From CAZDME01 sp964506785 [NCBI: uncultured bacterium] (GTDB lineage: Bacteria; CAZDME01; JAYEMH01): a stretch of 20,791 bases of DNA. The position numbers and the translations under genes are program-made. Positions within the stretch are counted from its first letter, which is position 1. Each line of letters opens with the position of its first letter. The stretch spans positions 1 to 20,791 of the forward strand of contig CAZDME010000020.1 in assembly GCA_964506785.1 (NCBI GenBank), written 5' to 3'. This document shows, piece after piece, positions 1 through 6,268 of this stretch. The notes beneath the pieces are model-generated. The model searched no databases. It was not told where the DNA came from and saw nothing but the letters and a program-made list of their open reading frames with translations.

Positions 1-483
1 ATGTTAGAAGAAGTAATAATCCGCCATTTTCAGAATTTTATAGAAAAAAAGAAAAGGTTGCCTGAGTTATTAGTTATTGACGGCGGCCGCGGCCACCTTA
101 ACCGGGCTTTAAATACCTTAGGAAAGATGAAGATAGAAAATATCAGCGTTATCGCTTTAGCTAAGGAGTTTGAATATATTTATCTTCCGGGGAAAATGAT
201 GCCTATAAGCCTTCCTTTTAGTTCTTCCGGATTGGCACTTATCCAGCGTTTACGCGATGAAGCCCATCGTTTTGCCCACACATATTTTTTAAAGTTGAGA
301 AAAAAACAGGTTTCTCTTTCAGTCCTCGATGAGATTGCCGGTATCGGCCCCCGCAAAAAAAGGGACCTTTTAAAGTTTTTTGGGTCAATCGAGATGATTA
401 GGAAAGCAAATGTTCGAGATTTAGAGCGGGTAAAAGGCATAAATAAGTATTTAGCCAGAAGGGTAAAGCGGCATTTGAAATAA
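1..483 (+). CDS. uvrC: UvrABC excinuclease subunit C, C-terminal part (5' end outside window)
   Basis: C-terminal 160 residues of UvrC, the nuclease of nucleotide excision repair that cuts the damaged strand on both sides of the lesion marked by UvrA/UvrB. The window opens inside the gene, so the ATG at base 1 is an internal Met, not the start. Visible are part of the RNase-H-like endonuclease domain (LLVIDGGRGHLN with Asp27, and RDEAHRFAH with His89, both in family-conserved catalytic motifs) and a C-terminal double helix-hairpin-helix DNA-binding region (GIGPRKKRDLL about 113-124, VKGINKYLARR about 144-154). The frame is intact to the TAA. The missing N-terminal GIY-YIG and UvrB-binding parts lie upstream. 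Identification is firm from the motifs. Confidence 0.95.
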   Translation: MLEEVIIRHFQNFIEKKKRLPELLVIDGGRGHLNRALNTLGKMKIENISVIALAKEFEYIYLPGKMMPISLPFSSSGLALIQRLRDEAHRFAHTYFLKLRKKQVSLSVLDEIAGIGPRKKRDLLKFFGSIEMIRKANVRDLERVKGINKYLARRVKRHLK

Positions 484-556
484 AAGCAGGTAATAGGCGG
501 CAGGGAGCAGGGAAAAACCTATAACCTCTGCTCTATAATCTGGATGGTTGGTTGAA

Positions 557-1024
557 ATGTCTTTACATTATGTTCTGGACGGATATAATATTATTAAGCA
601 AGTCCAGTTTGCCAAGTTAGCGCTAAAAGACGGGCGGAAAAGTTTAATTCGTTTTATTGAGACCTTTCGTCCACAGGGCAGCCGGCAGAACAAGATAACC
701 GTTGTCTTTGATGGGAAGAAGGATGTATTTTCTGCCCTTTTCAAAAGCGAGGTTAAAGTAGTTTTTACCAAGGATGAAACGGCTGACCAATGGATTAAAA
801 GGTATATTGAAAAGGCAGCCCAGCCGAAAGATTTTGTCGTCATAACTGACGATAAAGAGATAAAATTTTTTGTCCGTGCTTTAGGGGCAAAGGTTATCTC
901 TGTCCAGGAATTTATGGGTAAAGCGCAAAGAAAGTTTCTTCCGCCGAAAAAGGAAGAAAAAGTTCTTTCTCCCGACGAGTTACGCAAAATTACTGAAGAA
1001 TTAGAAAAAATTTGGCTTCAATGA
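557..1024 (+). CDS. YacP-like NYN-domain (putative RNA nuclease) protein
   Basis: A 155-residue protein of the NYN/PIN-like fold, YacP (DUF901) family, soluble and predicted to bind or cut RNA. Acidic metal-site segments in the expected order are LDGYNII (Asp8), VVFDGKKD (about 50-57), the ADQWIKRYIE motif (about 76-85) and VITDDKEI (about 95-102), followed by GAKVISVQEF. The ATG at 557 is preferred because GGATGG at 542-547 gives a plausible ribosome site and because MSLHYVLDGYN matches the family N-terminus; an in-frame TTG at 548 would add three residues. It follows uvrC by 73 bases. In Firmicutes YacP homologues act with ribosomal RNA processing, but here the substrate is unknown. Confidence 0.85.
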   Translation: MSLHYVLDGYNIIKQVQFAKLALKDGRKSLIRFIETFRPQGSRQNKITVVFDGKKDVFSALFKSEVKVVFTKDETADQWIKRYIEKAAQPKDFVVITDDKEIKFFVRALGAKVISVQEFMGKAQRKFLPPKKEEKVLSPDELRKITEELEKIWLQ

Positions 1025-1065
1025 AACTGAGCGATTGAACTTTAACAGATTCTTACATCCAAATT

Positions 1066-1452
1066 ATGGCTAAAGATAAGTTGACTTTGAAAACATTGGA
1101 TTTTGAAATAGAGTTTTATGAGAAGTTACTGGAAAATAATCCTGACGAAATTAGCACTCTTATTCCGCTGGGGGATGTCTATACGCAAAGAGGGCTATAT
1201 GAAAAAGGCTTAGCTATTGACAAAAGGTTGGTTAATCTCCGGCCGAAGGAACCCGTTTTTTATTATAATCTTGCCTGCAGTTTCTCTCTATTAGGTAAGA
1301 AAAAAGAAGCCATTCAAGCCATTAAGCGGGCTTTTGAGCTTGGCTATCGAGATTTTGAACAGATAAAGCTGGACGGCGATTTAGATAATATTCGATATGA
1401 TAATCGTTTCCGGGCCCTGCTTAAAAAACATAAACTCTCTTCAAAAGTTTAA
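1066..1452 (+). CDS. Small tetratricopeptide-repeat protein
   Basis: A 128-residue protein with two or more TPR-like helix pairs. Residues about 27-60 (EISTLIPLGDVYTQRGLYEKGLAIDKRLVNLRPKEP region) and about 61-94 (VFYYNLACSFSLLGKKKEAIQAIKRAFELG region) show the W/L-G-Y-A-P spacing of TPR units; the end (LDNIRYDNRFRALLKKHK) is the common TPR terminal motif seen next to outer TPRs, where D-L-D-x-L-R-x-D-x-R-F is typical. There is no signal peptide, so a cytoplasmic protein-protein adaptor is inferred. The start ATG has no obvious ribosome site. The gene ends four bases before the nfeD ATG, so the two are probably co-transcribed and coupled. The partner is unknown. Confidence 0.8.
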   Translation: MAKDKLTLKTLDFEIEFYEKLLENNPDEISTLIPLGDVYTQRGLYEKGLAIDKRLVNLRPKEPVFYYNLACSFSLLGKKKEAIQAIKRAFELGYRDFEQIKLDGDLDNIRYDNRFRALLKKHKLSSKV

Positions 1453-1456
1453 CATT

Positions 1457-2905
1457 ATGAAGAAACTAGAAATTTTTATCTTACTTGCCGGATTAGTATT
1501 TTTGGCAGTTTCAGCTGTGGCCGATGAACCTTTAGTTTACCCTGTTAGAAGCGAGTCAGCAGAGGCATCTCCGGCACCTTCAGTGCGGATTTCTAACAGG
1601 GTTAACCTTATAAAAATTGACGATCAGGTGATTAATCCAGTAATCGCCGAATATATTATCCAGGCGATTAACCGGGCTGAGAAAGAAGAGGCTCAATGTT
1701 TGATTATAGAGTTAGATACGCCAGGAGGGCTTCTTTCCTCGACCCGAAAGATTGTTAAGGAGTTAATGAATGCTGATCTTCCGGTGGTTGTTTATGTTGC
1801 TCCCCAGGGAGCGCGGGCTGGGTCAGCCGGTGTTTTTATCACTTTAGCCGCTCATATTGCCGCCATGGCTCCTTCAACTAACATTGGGGCGGCTCACCCG
1901 GTGCAGTTACAGGAAAAGAAATCTACCGGAGAAAGTCTCAAAGAAATAATTGAGGCGGTTTTTAAAAAGGGCTCTTCAAAAGAGTCAGAAGAAAGAAAAG
2001 AAGGGAAGGGAAAGAAGAAAGGGGTAATGGAGGAGAAGATAATTAATGACACCTTAGCCTGGGTAAGCACCATTGCTAAAAGACGGGGTAGAAATGTAGA
2101 ATGGGCAAAAAAAGCGGTTAGGGAAAGTGTCTCGGCTACTGAAGACGAAGCTTTAAGCTTAAGGATAGTTAACTTTTTAGCTTCAGACGTGAACGAACTT
2201 CTTTTAAAAATCAATGGCTTGAAGGTTTCCTTGCCTGATGGAGTCGTAACCTTAAGGACGAAGGAGGCTTTTTTAAAAACTCAGGAGATGGATTTAAGGC
2301 AGAAGATTTTAAATGTTATTGCTAATCCTACCCTGGCTTATATTCTATTGCTTTTGGGATTTTATGGATTGCTTTTCGAATTTACCCATCCCGGTATCGG
2401 CTTTCCCGGAATTGCCGGGGCGATATCGATTATTAGCGCTTTTTATGGGCTCCAGATGTTGCCGACCAATTACGCCGGAGTGGCTTTAATCGCCCTGTCT
2501 CTTATTCTTTTTATTGCCGAAGCACAGATGCCGGGATTTGGATTACTTGCCTTGGGGGGAGTTATTTGCATGCTGCTCGGCTCTCTTATTTTGGTTAATT
2601 CCCCTTATGAGTTTATGTCTATTTCCCTGAAGGTCATTATTCCTTTAACTTTGGCTACCGCTTTGATTGTTGTCTTTTTGTTAGGCGCAGTTATCCGTGT
2701 CCATCGCCGGAGAATAAGAAGTGGCCGGGAAGGTTTAATCGGGGAGGCAGGAAGAACCTTAACCCCGGTATCTTCGAATGGCAAGGTTTTTATCCACGGT
2801 GAAATCTGGAATGCCAAAAGCGAAACTCTTATTGATAAAAATAGCGAAGTTGAAATAGTAAAAATCGAGGGAATGATTATTTGGGTCAAAAAAAAGGCGC
2901 CATAA
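1457..2905 (+). CDS. nfeD: NfeD-type membrane-bound serine protease (ClpP-class)
   Basis: A 482-residue long-form NfeD. The N-terminus is a signal peptide (MKKLEIFILLAGLVFLAVSA), then a ClpP/SppA-like periplasmic protease domain with ELDTPGG (85-91) and the nucleophile motif RAGSAGVF (Ser123); the Lys of KIINDTLAWV (Lys194) fits the Ser-Lys dyad described for the Pyrococcus 1510-N protease. Between them lies a very charged insertion (about 170-190). Hydrophobic segments follow at about 291-310, 318-335, 340-375 and 388-412, then a small C-terminal NfeD OB-fold (about 425-482). The ATG at 1457 is chosen because it starts the signal peptide; an in-frame upstream ATG at 1397 lies inside the TPR gene. 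It pairs with the downstream slipin gene, the classic NfeD/stomatin partnership, in which 1510-N cleaves the stomatin C-terminus. Confidence 0.93.
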   Translation: MKKLEIFILLAGLVFLAVSAVADEPLVYPVRSESAEASPAPSVRISNRVNLIKIDDQVINPVIAEYIIQAINRAEKEEAQCLIIELDTPGGLLSSTRKIVKELMNADLPVVVYVAPQGARAGSAGVFITLAAHIAAMAPSTNIGAAHPVQLQEKKSTGESLKEIIEAVFKKGSSKESEERKEGKGKKKGVMEEKIINDTLAWVSTIAKRRGRNVEWAKKAVRESVSATEDEALSLRIVNFLASDVNELLLKINGLKVSLPDGVVTLRTKEAFLKTQEMDLRQKILNVIANPTLAYILLLLGFYGLLFEFTHPGIGFPGIAGAISIISAFYGLQMLPTNYAGVALIALSLILFIAEAQMPGFGLLALGGVICMLLGSLILVNSPYEFMSISLKVIIPLTLATALIVVFLLGAVIRVHRRRIRSGREGLIGEAGRTLTPVSSNGKVFIHGEIWNAKSETLIDKNSEVEIVKIEGMIIWVKKKAP

Positions 2906-2917
2906 AATGGCGTTTTT
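2893..2917 (+). terminator. Hairpin plus T-run overlapping the nfeD stop codon
   Basis: CGCCAT (2898-2903), loop AAA, ATGGCG (2907-2912), then TTTTT (2913-2917). The A-run before the stem can pair with the T-run after it, through two G-T wobbles. The shape is that of an intrinsic terminator. The nfeD TAA (2903-2905) lies in the loop region, so a ribosome terminating there could block folding. The slipin ATG is only 26 bases beyond. Confidence 0.7.
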
Positions 2918-2943
2918 AATCTATTAACCTATGGAGGTGCAAT

Positions 2944-3714
2944 ATGAACCCAGTTTTTATTGTTTTTGGCGCGCTCATTTTATATCTCTTGAACTGTATT
3001 AAGGTTTTGAATGAATATGAGCGGGGGGTAATTTTTCGCTTGGGGCGGGTGCTTTCTAAACCTAAGGGGCCGGGAATTATTTTTGTTTTTATTCCTATTG
3101 ACCGAATGGTCCGGATTAGCATGCGAATTGTTACTTTAGATGTCCCGCCTCAGGATATTATCACCCGCGATAATGTTTCGGTTAAGGTAAACGCTGTTGT
3201 TTATTACCGGGTTATGGAACCCTCAAAAAGTGTTATTGAAATTGAAAACTATCATTTTGCTACTTCGCAGATGGCCCAGACAACTTTAAGAAGTGTTATT
3301 GGACAGAGTGATTTTGATGATTTGCTTTCTAAGCGGGATAAAATTAATGGCGAACTGCAAAGTATTTTAGACCGGCAGACTGATCCCTGGGGGATAAAAG
3401 TTTCGACGGTGGAGATAAAACATGTGGACATAACCGAGGAATTAAGACGGGCTATGGCCCGGCAGGCCGAGGCCGAAAGAGAAAGAAGAGGAAAGGTTAT
3501 CGCCGCTGAGGGAGAGTATCAAGCGGCAGAAAAATTGGTTCAGGCGGCGGGAAAGATGCAGGATTATCCTATGTCCCTTCAGATGCGCTATCTACAAACT
3601 CTGGTCGAAATTGCTTCTGAAAATAATTCAACCATAGTTTTTCCTCTGCCCATAGATTTAATGCAAGCTTTTGTTGGGAAAATGGCCAATAAAAAGAACG
3701 TTCGTAAAGGATAG
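2944..3714 (+). CDS. Slipin (stomatin-like SPFH-domain membrane protein)
   Basis: A 256-residue stomatin/slipin family protein. A short N-terminal membrane segment (about 3-18) is followed by the SPFH/PHB domain ([10 protein letters not shown] at 26-35, [23 protein letters not shown] at about 68-90, RSVIGQ at 116-121, EIKHVDI at about 157-163) and a Glu/Arg-rich coiled coil (about 165-203) used for oligomer assembly. Length is normal for slipins. GGAGGT at 2933-2938 gives a strong ribosome site five bases before the ATG. It sits directly behind nfeD, its usual partner and probable protease, though a terminator-like hairpin separates the two. Role: membrane microdomain scaffold; the exact function in bacteria is unsettled. 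Confidence 0.92.
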   Translation: MNPVFIVFGALILYLLNCIKVLNEYERGVIFRLGRVLSKPKGPGIIFVFIPIDRMVRISMRIVTLDVPPQDIITRDNVSVKVNAVVYYRVMEPSKSVIEIENYHFATSQMAQTTLRSVIGQSDFDDLLSKRDKINGELQSILDRQTDPWGIKVSTVEIKHVDITEELRRAMARQAEAERERRGKVIAAEGEYQAAEKLVQAAGKMQDYPMSLQMRYLQTLVEIASENNSTIVFPLPIDLMQAFVGKMANKKNVRKG

Positions 3715-3717
3715 GCA

Positions 3718-3915
3718 ATAAAAAAAGAATTTTTCGATGTAATTATCGTGACTCCGGGCATACTTGGTTGTGAGGCGGCTTTGGCGTGCGCCTGGTCAGG
3801 TTGCCGAAGCTTATTGCTTACCCTTGATTTGGATATTAGTGCCTTAATGTTCTGTAATCCGGCTGTGAAATTAGGTTTAAAGCGGGGGAATAGGTGGGTG
3901 AGATTAAGGAGGTAA
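3718..3915 (+). pseudogene. mnmG: Relic of mnmG (gidA) 5' end
   Basis: Reading from 3718 gives 65 codons without a stop that follow the N-terminus of MnmG, the FAD-dependent tRNA-wobble-uridine modification enzyme: FDVIIV, then [23 protein letters not shown] and a blurred G-L-K-R-G-N stretch, where the family has FDVI(V/I)VG-GHAG-EAA, LLLT-N-DT, MSCNPAIGG and KGHLVRE. Two features show decay: the Rossmann GxGxxG motif is broken (TPGILG in place of GGGHAG), and the expected start is ATA, six bases after an intact AAAGGA site, as if ATG had mutated. About 90 percent of the enzyme is absent, and the next gene, DUF4416, starts inside the relic. It begins one codon after the slipin stop. A short functional protein started at ATA or at an internal GTG cannot be excluded. 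Confidence 0.75.
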
Positions 3916-4421
3916 AGTTAGCCAAGCTGGTTATCGGTATTTTTGGGGTCGACTTTTCTCTGGTTAAGCCAGCCGAAGAGAAATTAGTTAAAAAATTCAA
4001 AAGGATAGATTACGAATCTCATATTCTTTCTTTTGATATCACTGATTATTATCAGGCGGAAATGGGAAGTAATCTTAAACGTAAATTTTATGCTTTTGAA
4101 AGGTTAATCTCTCCCAATTTGCTTCCCCGGATAAAAATTTTTACCAATCGGCTCGAGAAAAAACTGGCAAAAAGAAACGGTCAGCGCCAGTTCAATATAG
4201 ACCCCGGATATCTAACGCTCTCTAAGTTTGTTTTGGCGACAACTAAAGATTATAGTCATCGGTTATATCTAAATAAGGGAATTTATGCCGAGGTAACTTT
4301 AAAATTTAAAGATGAGACCTTCCAGCCTTGGGAATGGACCTATCCCGATTACCGCCAGAAGGAATATCTTGAAATTTTTAATAAAATCCGTAAAATATAT
4401 AAGGAGCAGCTAAAGCGGTAA
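3894..4421 (+). CDS. DUF4416 family protein
   Basis: A 175-residue cytoplasmic protein matching the DUF4416 family from memory: KLVIGIFG start, [19 protein letters not shown] (about 53-71), a [12 protein letters not shown] segment, the [26 protein letters not shown] core (about 101-126) and a GIYAEVTL... PWTYPDYR-type end. The family occurs in Omnitrophota, Planctomycetes-related and deltaproteobacterial genomes and has no known function. The start is GTG at 3894 with a G-rich stretch (3884-3888) ahead of it; it overlaps the last 22 bases of the mnmG relic, so the start may have been recruited or retained when the region collapsed. No catalytic motif can be named. Confidence 0.85.
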   Translation: MGEIKEVKLAKLVIGIFGVDFSLVKPAEEKLVKKFKRIDYESHILSFDITDYYQAEMGSNLKRKFYAFERLISPNLLPRIKIFTNRLEKKLAKRNGQRQFNIDPGYLTLSKFVLATTKDYSHRLYLNKGIYAEVTLKFKDETFQPWEWTYPDYRQKEYLEIFNKIRKIYKEQLKR

Positions 4422-4498
4422 TAGCTTAAGTCAAATATCAAAATGGCATATAAAAGCGCAAAGATAGAAAGCTATTCTTTAAAAGGGAGGTGAAAAAA

Positions 4499-4756
4499 AT
4501 GGAGGAGAAAAAGATTGGTGAAGTCACTCATTACTTTAGCAATATTGGCGTTGCGATTATAAAAATTGATAAAGAAGGGTTGAAGATTGGTGATACCATC
4601 CATATTAAAGGGTATACTTCAGATTTCAGCCAAAAAATAGAGTCGATGCAGATTGAACATAAATCGGTTACTGAAGCTAAAGTGAAGGATGAAGTTGGTC
4701 TAAAGGTTAAAGAACATGCCCGGGAAAAAGATGAGGTTTTCAAGGCAACTGCTTGA
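4499..4756 (+). CDS. Small EF-Tu domain-2-like (translation-factor-like) protein
   Basis: An 85-residue protein that is essentially one beta-barrel of the translation-factor domain-2 type: EKKIGEVTHYFSNIGVAIIKI, then LKIGDTIHIKG (about 26-36), then VESMQIEH-like SMQIEHK (about 50-56) and DEVGLKVK (about 65-72). These are the strand motifs found in domain 2 of EF-Tu/IF-2. No GTPase domain is attached. Standalone copies annotated as translation elongation factor-like are known, mainly in archaea and some anaerobic bacteria. The ATG at 4499 is chosen because GGGAGG (4485-4490) sits eight bases upstream; an in-frame GTG at 4490 overlaps that site. It is convergent with the flavodoxin gene, 15 bases apart. 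Function is unproven. Confidence 0.8.
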   Translation: MEEKKIGEVTHYFSNIGVAIIKIDKEGLKIGDTIHIKGYTSDFSQKIESMQIEHKSVTEAKVKDEVGLKVKEHAREKDEVFKATA

Positions 4757-4771
4757 GAAAGCCTTAAAAGT

Positions 4772-5254
4772 CTAATTATTTTTGCTTAGTTTTTTGACTA
4801 ATTTGGCTACCCGGCGCCCTAAGTCCAGACATTCGGCCTCTGCTCTTTTGTCGGGCTGATTGATACTAACGGGGCCATAATGGTCGCCGGAACTTGTGCC
4901 TTGAATAATCATTCCGTGAATCAAAAAAGCTTGAAGCAGTCCTAAAATGGTTGTTTCATTACCGCCGCCGATATTGGCTGAAGAACTGAAAGCAGCGGCT
5001 ATTTTTCCTTCCAGTTGACCGTGTAATTTAACACTTTCGTCGAGTAATTTTTTTATCGCCGAACTGGGCTGCCCGTAATAAGTTGGAGAACCAATAATAA
5101 CCCCCTGGTGTTCTTTGAGGTCTTCTAACTTTGTTTCCTCAATTTTTTTTATTCGACAGGAAATTTTTTCTTTTTCGACTCCTCTGCCGATAAATTCCGC
5201 CATTTTAGCGGTATTGCCGGTTTGGCTGTCATAGATGATTATAATCTTAGGCAT
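4772..5254 (-). CDS. Flavodoxin-fold FMN protein (WrbA/flavodoxin family)
   Basis: A 160-residue flavodoxin-like protein, an FMN-bound one- or two-electron carrier or NAD(P)H:quinone reductase in the cytoplasm. The phosphate-binding loop is DSQTGNT (9-15), followed by GSPTYYGQPS (55-64), which stacks on the flavin, and SSANIGGGNETT (91-102). The length suits short WrbA-like or long-chain flavodoxins. The start is placed at 5254, where AAAGGGGG precedes the ATG and MPKIIIIYDS fits the family; an in-frame upstream Met adds an unlikely 21 residues. It is the only minus-strand gene, divergent from nfnA-like with promoters for both in between, which suggests shared redox logic. The redox partner is unknown. 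Confidence 0.88.
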   Translation of the reverse strand: MPKIIIIYDSQTGNTAKMAEFIGRGVEKEKISCRIKKIEETKLEDLKEHQGVIIGSPTYYGQPSSAIKKLLDESVKLHGQLEGKIAAAFSSSANIGGGNETTILGLLQAFLIHGMIIQGTSSGDHYGPVSINQPDKRAEAECLDLGRRVAKLVKKLSKNN

Positions 5255-5284
5255 AGATTTCCCCCTTTCACTTATTAGGCTTTC

Positions 5285-5312
5285 ATTATACCAATCGCTG
5301 AAGGTTTGGCAA
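5285..5312 (-). promoter_or_regulatory. Sigma70-type promoter for the flavodoxin gene
   Basis: On the minus strand TTGCCA (5312-5307), a 16-base spacer, then TATAAT (5290-5285), about 30 bases upstream of the ATG at 5254. The -10 box is perfect and the -35 box matches four of six consensus bases. Confidence 0.7.
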
Positions 5313-5336
5313 GACAAAAAAGAGGCAATAAATAAA

Positions 5337-5365
5337 TAGACAAAGGAATCCTTATTTGATATAAA
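5337..5365 (+). promoter_or_regulatory. Sigma70-type promoter for the nfnA-nfnB pair
   Basis: TAGACA (5337-5342), a 17-base spacer, TATAAA (5360-5365): each box is one base from consensus and the spacing is optimal. It points toward nfnA and would give a leader of about 65 bases. It lies back to back with the flavodoxin promoter, only 24 bases away, so a regulator bound between them could act on both. Confidence 0.65.
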
Positions 5366-5437
5366 CAGCAGGGAAATCTCATAAGCGGCTATCCGGTTTT
5401 TTCTAATTGGGCCAAGCCTTAATATTTGGTTAAGGAA

Positions 5438-6268
5438 ATGTATAGAATTGTTAAAAAAGAAAATTTAGCTCCAGACATAGAGAAATTTCTCATTGATGCT
5501 CCGCTTATCGCCCGGGCCGCTCAGCCGGGACAGTTTGTTATTCTCCATCTCTTTGAAGGGGGAGAAAGATTTCCCTTGACTATTGTCTCCACCGTCCCTG
5601 AAGAGGGATTAATCGAAATTATCTCCCAGCGGGTAGGCAAGAGTACCGAAGCATTGGCTGTTTTAAAAGCAGGTGATTTCATTCGGGATATAGCCGGTCC
5701 TTTGGGTAATCCCAGCGAAATAAAGAAATATGGGCGGGTGGTGGTTATTGGTGGCGGGGTGGGGATTGCTCCTCTTTTGCCTATCAGCCGGGCCTGGAAG
5801 AAAACCGGTAATGAAATTACGGCTATTTTAGGGGCGCGTTCGAGGAATTTGTTATTTTTTGTGGAGGAATTTAAAAAGATAGCCCAGATTGTCTATCTTA
5901 CAACCGATGATGGCAGCCTGGGTAAAAAGGGATTTGTTACTGATGTTCTTAAAACGCTCATTGCTGAGAAAAAAAAGATTCATAAGGTAATGGCCATCGG
6001 GCCGGTAGTGATGATGAAAGCTGTCAGTGAATTAACCAGGAAAAATAATATATCCACTACGGTTAGCCTCAATCCCATTATGATTGATGGCACAGGGATG
6101 TGCGGGGGGTGCCGCTGTCTGGTTAAAGGGGAAAGCAAATTTGCCTGTATCCATGGGCCCGAGTTTGATGCCCACCAGGTTGATTTCAATCTCCTTATTC
6201 GCCGGCAGAATATGTTTTTGGAAGAGGAAAAGATTGCCCGGGAAAGATTCAAAGAAGGCAGGGGATAA
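5438..6268 (+). CDS. NfnA-like FAD/[2Fe-2S] subunit (ferredoxin-NADP reductase alpha)
   Basis: A 276-residue protein of the dihydroorotate dehydrogenase electron-transfer/NfnA family. It has an FAD-binding barrel with RFPLTIVS (44-51), a nucleotide-binding part (VVVIGGGVGIAPLLPI, about 101-116) and a C-terminal [2Fe-2S] motif DGTGMCGGCRC...C with Cys222, 225, 227 and 237 and the preceding Asp217. In the NfnAB complex this subunit holds the NADH site, and the pair couples NADH, NADPH and ferredoxin by flavin-based bifurcation. The start could be ATG 5438 or TTG 5426; the ATG better fits the family (M-Y-R-I-V-K-K-E-N-L). The stop codon directly abuts the start of the NfnB-like gene, so translation is coupled. 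Assignment to Nfn rather than to a PyrK or sulfide dehydrogenase beta-like role comes from that neighbour. Confidence 0.88.
   Translation: MYRIVKKENLAPDIEKFLIDAPLIARAAQPGQFVILHLFEGGERFPLTIVSTVPEEGLIEIISQRVGKSTEALAVLKAGDFIRDIAGPLGNPSEIKKYGRVVVIGGGVGIAPLLPISRAWKKTGNEITAILGARSRNLLFFVEEFKKIAQIVYLTTDDGSLGKKGFVTDVLKTLIAEKKKIHKVMAIGPVVMMKAVSELTRKNNISTTVSLNPIMIDGTGMCGGCRCLVKGESKFACIHGPEFDAHQVDFNLLIRRQNMFLEEEKIARERFKEGRG

Noticed and set aside
533-540. TATAAT before the NYN gene as a -10 box
   Set aside because: No -35-like hexamer is found at suitable spacing (the site 17 upstream reads GGAAAA).
568-987. Long minus-strand open frame opposite the NYN gene, and similar antisense frames elsewhere (for example 7198-7569 and 13566-13985)
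   Set aside because: They are shadows of well-identified + strand genes, with no ribosome sites or recognisable domains.
4756-4775. Bidirectional terminator between the convergent EF-Tu-like and flavodoxin genes
   Set aside because: The gap is 15 bases and no stable stem is seen, despite T-rich flanks.
5385-5405. CGG-CTAT-CCG followed by a T-run in the nfnA leader as an attenuator
   Set aside because: Only three pairs can form, too weak for a terminator.
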